DNA of 64,000 nucleotides from Chaenocephalus aceratus (taxonomy: Eukaryota; Chordata; Actinopteri; Perciformes; Channichthyidae): NCBI GenBank assembly GCA_023974075.1, contig CM043799.1, positions 8,891,250 through 8,955,249 on the forward strand, written 5' to 3'. Below are positions 45,211-56,282 of this stretch, piece after piece. Under the pieces are notes generated by a model. The model saw only the letters and a list, made by a program, of their open reading frames with translations. It was not told where the DNA came from and did not search any database. Numbering within the stretch: the first letter of the stretch is position 1; each line of letters opens with the position of its first letter. The position numbers and the translations under genes are program-made.

Positions 45211-47003
45211 AAGGACAGTAACGGACGATCTCTGGAGGCGTTCAGGCTTGATCGCCGTTCAAATGACAGCGTGGTGTCCCCAAAAGTGGGCGGGGCTGTA
45301 AAGTGGACGTAGATTTTACTCTCATCTATTATTCAAAAACCATTCTATTTATTCTAACGTAAATTACATGCAGTGTTTTATCTTTTTATTATTTGTTTGT
45401 ATTTTAAATCGTATTAATGTCGGACCTTTTTTTTGCCGTCTGTGAGGAAAAGGAAATGGGGCTTAGAGCCTCAAAATACTGAAATCTGTATTTTGAAAAT
45501 CCTTTTTTCCTTTTAATTTGTTATTCTTTTCTAAATAAAACCACTGTTATTACCTCAACAATAACACACAATTATCCTTGTTTTTATTTATTCATTTAAT
45601 TCTATAATCTTGGGCTTTTTAGCTATGCGTTTAGCCGTAAATAAAGTACCGGAAAACAGACGTATGGCTATAAGGGACATTCGAGCGATACACACACCAA
45701 ACCCACTAAACAGATTAAGATCCCTCAGCTTGAAGCTCATGATTGGATGTTTTTAGCCGCAATGCATGTTGGGATATGATGTTTAATGTGATATGATATC
45801 CGAAAACATTTAAAAAATAAAATAATACTTATCCGAGTGTTCTTTGCTTTTTCTCTTTGAAAGTCACTCACATAACGGCATTGTAATACACGGTTCGGCT
45901 GCATTACATATACACATCTGCTGTAGTTCTTTATTTATAGAAGCCCTGATGAGAAGACTTCTAGACAAACTGGAAGAACTTCGCTGAAACTGAATATGTA
46001 CTGGATCATAAATATATCAACAATTAAACAACATCTTGCATTTCTTTTCACACAATACGTCTCCTTGCAGTATCATAGTAATTCGGCTGACTTTTATATT
46101 TGATCCAATCGGTAGATAGGTTATATTTTACACCATAACGGTGCACAGCTGATAGAAAGGACTTGTAATTGTTAAAGATATTACTGAAATTTCTTTTGAA
46201 TATAAGAATGTAAATACTGAGTGAGCGAATAGTCAGGGGTTTTTGGGTGATGGGAGACACATCTATGGAATCAGAATTGCAAGAACTTACCATAAATGAC
46301 GGATATACCTTTCTGTCTGTGATGTTTTACAAATCAGATATTATTGTGTAGAAGTAAAACATGAGAAATAGTATAGCAATATCCTGTAAAAATGATGTAA
46401 AAACATGAATAAAATACACATCTTCAGATGTTATACATACATAAGTGTCCTACACTAATAATACAAAGTTATTATTATGGCTGTGTGTACCTTGCGTGCA
46501 CCGCCTAGTGGTTAAAGCACGTTATTTAATTATTTTGTTGAATAATGTTATTTGATGAATAATGTTATTTGATGAAAACAATATTAAGAGTACATACTTT
46601 CATAGGGGGAAAGTAGAAGGTCAATGATAGAAATATAGAATATAAAAAAAAAGAAGATACTGTAAGTGATCTCTACAATAAAACAGTGTAGTGCTGGATG
46701 TACAAAGATATTAATAGGAGGATGTGCAAAACAGACAAACTAATTAACCTTTATTAACACATTAAAGAATACTTTAGGTTAAGGTCTTCTTTCAAATAAG
46801 AAAAAAGCTACAGATAAATATTAAGCCTGACAAAGTGCTTAACGTCTAATATATTGCTTTCCTGCAATGTTAACTATGTTGAAGCACTTATTTTAACTGA
46901 TATTATACGCATTAATTATACTCTAATGTATGTAGATAGTATAAGAAATGTGCAGAATATGACAGTTTAATGGTGGAGGTATACACACATATTGATAGAT
47001 GTC

Positions 47004-47117
47004 TTTGTAATGCACTGTTGAGGAACCTGCGACCCAAGTTTTTCATTCATTGCATACTACACCGTAGTTGTGTATATGATATGTCAATAAACCTTAGAAA
47101 ATCTTGAAATCTTGAAA
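47004..47117 (+). mobile_element. LINE 3' tail (copy 2)
   Basis: Counterpart of 35824-35937, with a few single-base differences. Confidence 0.65.
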
Positions 47118-47728
47118 GGGATGTGCAAAATAGTCATTATATACAGTCGTTAATTAACTATTAGTAGAGAATAACGAGTAATTAATATACTTTATAGAGA
47201 TCTGCAGAAAAATGTTTAGTCTTCTCAAGCACCAACTATCAAATATCTCTCCTGATTGTTGGCACTTGATAATCACCTTACCTGAATTTTACCCAGGTGT
47301 AACTAAAGTCTGATTTTAAGGGTTGTTTATATTTCACATCATTAATCAGAATCTGCAAAGTAACTAATAATAAATGTAGTGGAGTAAAAATACCAGGTTA
47401 ACCCTCTGAATTGTAGTAGAATACAAAGTAAACAATGAGCTGTCATGTGGGTATATATTAATGCTGGCCCATTATGGACACAAGCGATTTTCACCCATTT
47501 AGTAATTATATGTTTTAAATGTGTACACACCAATGTGTTTCCTATCGCCTAAACCTCCAGGGATGTACACAGTTTAATACTGTCAGTGTCAACTTCAAAT
47601 TTTGGGAAAAAAGAAAACGTTTAAAACCACAATTCCCAGTAGAGACGTGCCATAGAGAACATGTTGCGAAACACAATAGCCAGCATGTCTAGTTCTGGGC
47701 CGCTCTGGTAGAGGCGCACCGGTTGGCT

Positions 47729-47839
47729 ATGGAGAAACCAGGCTTGGTGAAATTCTTACCTGGCTGGATTTTGAACTTCCTCTGGGTGTGTGATTTCCAG
47801 CCTGCTGACTACAAACGTCTCGGTGTGTTCCGTCCGGAG
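47729..47839 (+). pseudogene. 5' piece of the proline-rich frame (copy 2)
   Basis: Same 37 codons as 36542-36652, ending at the MITE target duplication. Confidence 0.4.
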
Positions 47840-48295
47840 CAGAGGTTGCGCTAGACTTTTCGCTGCCCGTCATTTTGACGGACAGGATCGTAAAACTTCT
47901 GTCAAAATCCAGAATTACCCGTCGGCCTTTACACAACTCTGACTGGGGGGGGGAGCATGTTAGTGAACTGTCAACGGGGGGGGGGGCGGCTGACAGTTCA
48001 CATGCGCCGTGTTATGCATGGATGCTGCACCTCGCGGGAGCGTGCACAGCATAAAGCCAAAACTCACAGACATTTCAATGATTTGTACGGCACAGTTAGG
48101 TTTGGAAAGGTATGATTTCCTTTTTGGAGGGCATGCATAACACGGCATAACACCGGAGCCTCGCTGCGGGGAAACTTTGGCGCTGTTCCGAGTTTGTTCT
48201 AATCTGTCAAAATGACGGACTGCTTTCAGATTTGTCCGTCATTGTTAAAAAACAATCCGTCATAGACGGAAAATATTCGGTTAACGCGACCTCTG
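47840..48295. mobile_element. hAT-like MITE (copy 2)
   Basis: Counterpart of 36653-37109, with the same ends and the 8-bp flank GTGCGGAG at 48296-48303. It is 456 bp, one base shorter, with a poly-G run of different length. Confidence 0.85.
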
Positions 48296-48303
48296 GTGCG
48301 GAG

Positions 48304-49806
48304 TCAAGCCCTGCTTCTTCTCATCTGGCTTCGGAGGTCCACTTAGCCTCCAAAAGGCTCCTAAGAGGAAGGAGTCGCAAGTCCAGGCGAGCAGCCCGAG
48401 CCCCAAGAGCCATGGTTCCAGCCCCAGTTCTGGCCCCAGCGGCCATGGTTCCGGCCCCAGCACCCATGGTTCCATGCTCCAGTGCCGGCCCACACAGCCA
48501 TGGTACCGTGCTCCAGTACCATCCCACAAAGCCATGGTTCCGTATTCCGGTTCCTTGCCCAGCAGCCATGGTTCCGGCTCCAGTGCCGGCCCCAGCAGCC
48601 ATGGTCCCTGCTCCAGAACCGGACCTTACAGCCATGTTTCCGGCTCCAAAACCGGCCCACACAGCCATGATCCAGGCTTCAGTTCCGGTTGCCACAGCCA
48701 TGGTTCCGGCTCCACTTCCAGCCATGGTTCCGGCTCAAGTACCGGGCCCAGCAGCCATGGTCCCGACCCGGCTCCTCGTCGCCTGTTGGCTCTGCGGCCG
48801 ACGCCAGCTCCCCGAGGCCTGTCGGCGTACCGGCCGACTCCAGCACCTCGTCTCCTGTTGGCTCTCCAGCCGACGCCAGCTCCCGTGTCCTGTGGGCGTA
48901 CCGACCGACACAAGTTCCCTCTCAAGTCCCTCTCAGGTCTCTTTTCGAGTCTCTTCTCGAGTCCCCTCTCGAGTTCCTCTCGAGTCCCCTCTCAAGTCCC
49001 CTCTCGAGTCACCTCTTGTTCCGTTGGAGGTCCCGCCACCACCTGCCTCACCGGGGGTTCTGCCAACTCCTGGTCCTCTTCCGTGGGGATCCTGCCGAAG
49101 CCTGTCCCAACGGCTCCGGTTCCTGCCCGTCCTCCGGAGTTGTTCCGTCGCCGCCTGCTTCACCCTCGAGCCGGCCCCCTGAGAGCCGTGGTCTTCGCCT
49201 TCGAGCCCGGCCCCTGAGTGCTGCGGTCTTCGGCCTCGAGCCCGGCCCCCTGAGAGCCGCAGTCTTCGCCCTCGAGCCCGGCCCCCTGAGTGCTGCGGTC
49301 TTCGCCCTCATGCTCGGCCCCCTGAGAGCCGCGGTCTTCGACCTCGAGCCCGGCCCCCTGACTCTTCCTGCCGCTGCCTTCGCCCTCATGCTCGGCCCCT
49401 GAGTTTTCCCGCTGTGGTCTTCGCCCCTCCATGGACTCTACCTTGCCCCCGGGCCGTCCGCCCAAGACCCCCACCATTGGACTCTGCCTTGCCCCCGGGT
49501 CGTCCGCCCGAGACCCCCACCATGGACTCTGCTTTGCCCCCGGGCCGTCCGCCCCAAGACCCCCACCTTGGACTTTGCCTTGCCCCCGGGCCGTCCGCCC
49601 GAGTCCCCCTTCTCGGCTTCTGCCTTGCCCCCGGGCCATCCGCCCGAGATCCCTTCCGGGCCCTCCGCTGTGCTCCTGGGCTGTCAGCCCAAAACCCGTC
49701 CTCCAGACCCCCTCCACCCACCCTGGTGGCCCTAGTTTTGACTTTTTGCCAAGGAGTAAGCCAGACGTTTCTGTGTTGTGTATTTGCTGTGCAGCGTGAC
49801 CTTTAA
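48304..49806 (+). pseudogene. proline-rich tandem-repeat frame (copy 2, frame-broken)
   Basis: Counterpart of 37118-38632 but with several single-base losses, so no single frame runs through. Pieces are open at 48232-49182, 48689-49402 and 49414-49806. Since copy 1 is open throughout, these indels are either sequencing errors at a contig end or evidence that the frame is not under selection. Confidence 0.4.
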
Positions 49807-50102
49807 GCAGATTTCTGACTGCTCGCAGTGTGGATGAACAACCTGATTTAACCCCTCTAGCTGGACATGCTACTGTTGTTTTAAAGGACAGCTGTCACAC
49901 AACCTAGCATGCAAGGACTTATGTAACCCTGCTGAGATGCACAAGATCACCGAGGTAGGGGACAGGGCCTCTATACGGACTTGTAGAAGGTATGATGGAG
50001 TGTAACTTTCTACAGTTTGTGATACATAATCACAGATGCTGTACACAAGAGAAGGAAGGAATAAGCTAGTGAAGATCTATCCGTGGATATATAAGCACAG
50101 CA

Positions 50103-50493
50103 TGTCCAGGGATAGTCGGTAACCAGCTTTATTGATTGCAATAGGCTGGTAGGAGACAAAACGGCAGATAGTAGGCAAAGGGCTGGTCGGGGACAGGCGA
50201 GGGTTCCAGGAGGAAAGCAGGACGGGAGTCGCAGGTACAGAACGGGTCAGGGAGCAGGCGAGGCAGGCTGGTCAGGGACAGGCAGGGTCGAAACCGGGAG
50301 AGCAATCTGAAGGTAATGCGGGAAAGACTGGCATGCTGCAAAGTACGATCTGGCACTGAGGTGAAAGTGAAGTGGGCCTAAATACTAATGGAGCCGATGG
50401 GTTGTAACAGAGTGAGAGAGACAGGGTGTGACTACCAGGTGACTAAGGAATGTTAATGCAGAAAATAAGTGAGTGAGAAAGCAGACTGTGACA
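50103..50493 (-). repeat. gypsy 3' LTR (copy 2, left)
   Basis: Lacks about 41 bp near its start relative to the right LTR, and ends CTGTGACA before the polypurine tract. Confidence 0.9.
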
Positions 50494-50629
50494 GAACCCC
50501 CCCTTAATGGACGGTTCCTGACTTCTAAGAAAATTCTAGGAGAGAGAGAAAAAGAAAAAAAAAAGAATTAAAGAAGAATCAACAAAAACCCTACAGACAC
50601 CGGGTGGAAGGTGGAGGTATGGGGAAAGG

Positions 50630-50962
50630 TTAGTACTCATCTGAGAATGCTCTCTCGGCCTCTCCCTCCTGGAAATCCTCGGCCTCCTCGACTGATGACG
50701 CTTCCCCCTCCCCCTCGACGAAGCCTCTGGTCTGTAGCGGACGAGTGCCCCCTGGCTTAACGCCTGGTTGAGCGTGGGTCCTAGAAGGCTGCTCCGGGTA
50801 ACGCAGGTGGAAGTCTCGGATGAGTTGAGGGTTGAGGATATGACCAGCAGGAATCCACTGCCTTTCCTCAGGACCATAGCCCTCCCAGTCCACCAAATAT
50901 TGAACCCCTCTTCCTCTGCGACAGGAACGGAGTAGACGACGAAGGGTAGGTAGGACCCCCAT
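50630..50962 (-). pseudogene. gypsy chromodomain and tail (copy 2)
   Basis: Same 110-codon frame as 39465-39797, with the chromodomain core [12 protein letters not shown]. Confidence 0.85.
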
Positions 50963-51680
50963 CGATCATCCTAGGGGGTGGTGGTGGAGGGGCGGCGGAA
51001 ATCATAGGACTCTCCCGGACAGGTTTAATCCTGGAAACGTGGAAGGTGGGATGGATCTTCATGTTCCGGGGCAAACTCAGTCGAACTGCTGCAGGGTTAA
51101 TGACCTTGACAATCTTGAAGGGTCCAATAAACCTGGGCGCTAACTTCTTAGACTCCACCCGAAGGGGAATGTTCTGAGTGGAAAGCCACACCCTCTGGCC
51201 TACCTGGTACACAGGTGCCTTGGTGCGTCGGCGGTTCGCTGATGTGGCGTACCGGTTAGCAGACTGAAGCAGAGTTGTTCGAGCCTGCCTCCAAGTCCTC
51301 CGACAACGTCTGATGAAAGCCTGGACAGACGGACAGGTAACCTCCTTCTCCAATGCAGAGAACAATGGGGGTTGAAAACCGTATGCACACTGAAAAGGGG
51401 AAAGACCAGTAGCGGAACTGATGAGGGTGTTGTGGGCATACTCCACCCACAGGAGTTGTTTTGACCAGGTCGTGGGATGATCGGAAGCCATGCAGCGGAG
51501 AGTGGTCTCCATCTCCTGATTCTTCCGTTCGGTCTGGCCATTGGCCTGTGGGTGGAAACCGGAGGTGAGACTGACCGTCGCCAGGTTAGCTAAGGTAGCT
51601 ATCGTGACCTCCTGTCTTTGGATGGCATCCTCAACCCTCTCAAAGCGGTCTCTAGGAGACCCGGTGTTTGCTTGGTCCAT
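50868..51680 (-). pseudogene. gag-like/integrase fusion frame (copy 2)
   Basis: Same 270-codon frame as 39703-40515, without differences in the translated sequence that I can see. Confidence 0.85.
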
Positions 51681-51699
51681 TACTGTGGCCAGATCGTTC

Positions 51700-52131
51700 T
51701 GTCACAAACGAGCTGAGGACCAAAATGCAGAACACGGGAAACCAGGGATAGTCGGTAACCAGCTTTATTGAAGGCAACAGGCTGGTAGGAGACAAAACGG
51801 CAGATAGTAGGCAAAGGGCTGGTCGGGGACAGGCGAGGGTTCCAGGAGAAAGCAGGACGGGAGTCGCAGGTACAGAACGGGTCAGGGAGCAGGCGAGGCA
51901 GGCTGGTCAGGGACAGGCAGGGTCGAAACCGGGAGAGCAATCTGAAGGGTAATGCGGGAAAGACTGGCATGCTGCAAAGTACGATCTGGCACTGAGGTGA
52001 AGGTGAAGTGGGCCTAAATACTAATGGAGCCGATGGGTGTAACAGAGTGAGAGAGAGACAGGGTGTGACAACCAGGTGACTAAGGAATGTTAATGCAGAA
52101 AAATAGGTGAGTGAGAAAGCAGACTGTGACA
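51700..52131 (-). repeat. gypsy 5' LTR (copy 2, right)
   Basis: Counterpart of 40535-40966, 432 bp, TGTCAC...GTGACA. Confidence 0.92.
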
Positions 52132-52808
52132 CAGCAAGAGGAATTCATTTATAAAATGGTGGCAAATTAACCATTAAAAAAAACTATTATAACATTAAAC
52201 ATTTAAAATAGTTATTTTTTTGTTTTCCAATGTCGTTTAGAATTATCTTGAATACTTAATAAATCATTTACATATTACTTTGATTAAAATGTCTTGATCA
52301 TTTAAATCAAATGTGATCTTTATTTAAGTAAATTACTAGTTGAATTGCCTTTCAAGTTATTTTTCATACAACTTGATAGGAACTTTCTTATTTCAATCCC
52401 TTACTTTTTTCCAAAAGCGCTATATACAAACAGGAATGTATAATTATTGATATATACACTGTAAAATAAATGAGTTGTAAATAGTGGCTAATAGAAAACT
52501 ATTTTTTTTTTTAAATTACTTTTTCCACCAGGACTACATAGAGATAGGAAATACAATAGCAATATGACAACAAATATGTGCAGTACATCAGAATCTAAAA
52601 GTGGAAGAGCTGCTGCAGTTTAGAAAGAGTTAGCATTGAGCAGAAATGTGCAGCGTATACAGGGAGGCTCACATTCTGTATGCATGTAGGCCTACTGAGT
52701 ACACCATCATGACACAAACACTGTACATCCAGCGGCGTCCCAGGGCTCACTCCAGTCACAGAAGACCTTTGGGAACATGAACGCAGGATGACATGATTGT
52801 TTTCTCAG

Positions 52809-52882
52809 AGGCCTTGGAGGTGAAACCAAATGTTGAGCCTTCTGTCTCTGTTGCTTCTGCTGCCGGTCTGCACAACCTCTGC
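52809..52882 (+). CDS. candidate signal-peptide exon (copy 2, uncertain)
   Basis: Counterpart of 41641-41714: acceptor-like TTTTCTCAG, ATG at 52830 and donor GTGAGTA from 52883, unchanged. The AT-rich spacers on either side contain indels between copies while this stretch does not, but it is short, so this is weak support. Confidence 0.3.
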
Positions 52883-54765
52883 GTGAGTACAGGCGACATT
52901 TACGATGTAAGCCAGATGCCTATGATCCTGAGGCTCCACGCCACCAGGCTCTGGGACAGTGGTAGGGAGTTTCGTTGAGAGGAGGGACATACCTGCTGCC
53001 TGTCACTTTGTCCCTTTGGATATTTTTTTAATTAGGTTTATTTTACGTTTAGGTTACACAAAAAGAAGTTCAAACACGTATTACACAAGAAGAAGTTCAA
53101 CACTCATTCGATTTATTGTAAATATGATAATACATCTTAGTTTATTTTTTTCGTTTTACATTCTTCCCTTTATTTGTTCTCACTGAAGAGCGCCGGGTGT
53201 TGAAGCAAATGTTCATAGTGGCCAAACGGTTGTACTACACGTTTTAGTCCGTGTCGTCATTTTACACCCAAAAATACTTTCCTAGAGACATTTCCTTACA
53301 TTAGGAAGGAGATAGCTGTATACCACGATTATATTTTTGGAGCTATATCAACTACCCACTACAATCACTTGAATAGCCTTTATTTAAATCATTAGGGTCT
53401 AAAAGTTGTCAAATGTTCCTTCTCTTTTCATTTGACTATAGCAAACAGCAGAACATTGGAGGCAGGGTCAAATCCAGTTCTCTTAAAACATCCATGTTCC
53501 TGTTCCTATTTTTTAATAGTTTCCTGTTTTATTTTCAAAGTCTTCTCCTCCTGTTTCACGTCTATTTCCTGTCTTTGTGTGTTTCCCGCCTTTATTGATT
53601 GTCCTGGCTTTATTAACTCCACTTGTTCCCAATTAGCTCGGCAACCACCTGCACCTTATCCCCTCATTTGTTCTGCTTGTATTTAACTCCCCATTTTTCA
53701 GTCAGAAATCCTCTACAACTTGTACAGCTTTAAAGCAGCTAACAGACAGTTAAGATAAAGAAAAAAGAGGGAGAGACTTACATTAAATAAAAAGGCAAAA
53801 ACACGTTAATAAAGCAAAACGTGAAGTTACGTTAAGTTTGGTCCAGTTCTCTTTGCCTTGCATTTATCAGGCTATATGTCTTTATTTTAGACAAATCAGT
53901 TTTTTTTAATATCCGGCAAACCCCAGCTCCGCTTTCCGTGACACCCTTACTAATTTCCCTCATAACCCGTCTTGGAAATAGTGAATAAAACAAACTGATA
54001 TTAAATATCACTCATAATAATTCAAGACAGATTTGATGATTGCTAAAGTGACTTTCACTTCATAAGACATAATTACTCTCATCCAGACCTGGCAGTGAGC
54101 ACTCATTTTTTACGAGAGCACAGTCAGTATCAAATTAGGTTTACCGTCTCCTCATCCGACCTTTTGAGGTAGATTATAAAAAATAAAATTGAAATGTCAT
54201 GTACCCTATGTTTTAATCACTCGGGATATTAACACAGTGAAATAATATGTCCTACTTATCAGTCTGAAATGTCAAAATGAAAGTTGCTTATATTTATAGC
54301 TTTGCCTCCATCATTATTTGCTGTCAGTCAATACATGATTATCTCACATTTGGCAGGAGTCTCAAACTGTGCGGACATGAGGAGAATACTAAGTATAATA
54401 TTTGATTATTTATTGACTTACATTCTTTGTTTCACTGTATTCATCTCGATAGTTATCAGGTTCCTGCTGTATCTTTATTCAGGGTTTGATTTCCATTTTG
54501 TACAGCAGGTAATTACAGAGTAGACAATGTTAACTCTTACCTTCCACTAAATCCGATTTGTTTTAATAAGGATGAAGAAAGATTGACATGGCTATTAACA
54601 TCAAAAAACACTTATGTTATCTGGTGGCTGGCTATTGGTTGCGCAATCCTTATGAAAAGTAGTACTTTCATTTTCATTTGCAAAGGACGGGCATTTTAAA
54701 ATGAAGTACAAGTACATATCATGTTGTATTATTGCTTTTCATTTGTTGTTTATGTGTTGCTATCC

Positions 54766-54838
54766 GTCTAAGATTTTCATCGTCATAACTACACTGTAGC
54801 TATGTATGCATGACCAATAAAAAAGCCTTGAACTTACC
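54766..54838 (+). mobile_element. LINE 3' tail (copy 2, second)
   Basis: Counterpart of 43589-43668. Confidence 0.55.
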
Positions 54839-55269
54839 TGCAAACTTGAGGGCGTAGGTTTTAACGAATATAATACCATAAGGTTATAAGCTGTGAGTGG
54901 GTTATTTAAACATATTGACATTGAAAAATATTACTGAGATCATATGTTCTCCTTAGAATGTGATATTAAAGGGGTATTAAGCTAGGGGATGTAGATACCC
55001 TCTCAACCAAGCTAGCAGCTCGGACAGGCAATACTTAAAGACTGACATCAACTTGCTAACGTGCTCACAATGAGAATGTTAATCAATCAGTCAAAAATAC
55101 ATTTTGACTGAAAAGAAACCATGGATAAGTGACAGTTTCACCATATTAGAATACAATTAAAATAAATAACACACTATTATTAGCAGGTATAATAGTTATC
55201 ATGTTAACTCACCTTCGTTTAGCGTGTTAGAATTCCGTCATTTGCTAATTAACACTTAAAAACAGCTTT

Positions 55270-55312
55270 TGGGGTAGCTATGGCTCAGGAGGTAAAGTGG
55301 CCATCTAATAGT
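55270..55312 (+). repeat. SINE 5' fragment (copy 2)
   Basis: Counterpart of 44102-44146. Confidence 0.55.
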
Positions 55313-56282
55313 TGTTGATATACTGTATATATTGGATTGATATGTAACCAAGGTGGTTCACCGATCAATGGACAGCGGCTGTGACCGAGTAAACATCCTG
55401 CCAAAAAACGAAAACGTAGGGAAAAAGCTTAACCGTGAAATATTACTGCCTTACAAGATTCAAACTAAGTATTTTGCAAAGTTGGCAGTAAAAAATACAA
55501 GAGCCACTCTTGAATGTTAGTTTTATGAATGCAGATATGTTTCAATAGATAAGAAAAATGTTGCTACCAAAACCAAAACAATTGAGAAAAAACATCCTGT
55601 GATTTAAATTCCTGGACTCGGAAGTATTGCCTCAAGCAACAAATAAGCCAAATGAAGGGATAAATTCCTCTCATTTAACCTGATAGTTTTGTTTTTTCCT
55701 TTTTTCTAGTGAGCTGTTTCATGTTCAATCCATCAAATGTTATATTTTACAGAGCCTCAATTTGGTGTAATTAAAATGGCTTTACAGCGTAAAAGCTGAG
55801 ATGAGGACATACATCAAACCGGAGAGAAAATATTTGATGTTAACATTATGAGTAATTGGGAGTGTAATGAATTATGAAGCAATAAAATGTGTGAACACAT
55901 TGGAGGCTTTATATATTCCTCTGCATGGTTGCCATAGATGCCAGAGCCGTGTTCCTCTTTGGTCTCTGGTTCTGTCTTTACTGCTTCTATTTTGGTCTCT
56001 CTCTCAGTCCAAAGTGTCAAGGGGTGCAGTTGGGGAGTGGCGAGCCAGTCTCTCACCACAGGGACAGCAGCGGTGGAAGGTTGTCTAGCCAGAACCCCAT
56101 AGAGACATTAGCCCCATAGGTACATGCTAATGAAGAGAGTGGAATCAATATTCCTGCCATCCTCCCCCCAGACACACACACGTTTGTATTTATGCACCTG
56201 TGAGGACCACCGAGGACTAATTGTAGTCCTCAGTCCCAAAACTAAAATGCAAAGCACAACCTTGACTCTTAAATAATTAATT

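Larger units (their letters stand above)
50103..52131 (-). mobile_element. internally deleted Ty3/gypsy element (copy 2)
   Basis: Counterpart of 38928-40966, flanked by CAGCA at 50098-50102 and 52132-52136. LTRs lie at 50103-50493 and 51700-52131. The left LTR begins TGTCCAGGGATAGTCGG, a different junction from copy 1 (TGTCACAGCTGGACATA), which is one of the few structural differences between the copies. Confidence 0.92.
45211..56282. repeat. duplicated 11-kb block, copy 2
   Basis: Begins AAGGACAGTAACGGA, matching 34026 onward, and ends TTAAATAATTAATT, matching the last bases before the gap. The first kilobase has many single-base indels against copy 1, as at a low-coverage contig end; later parts agree much better. 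Beyond 56282 sequence continues into unique DNA. Confidence 0.95.
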
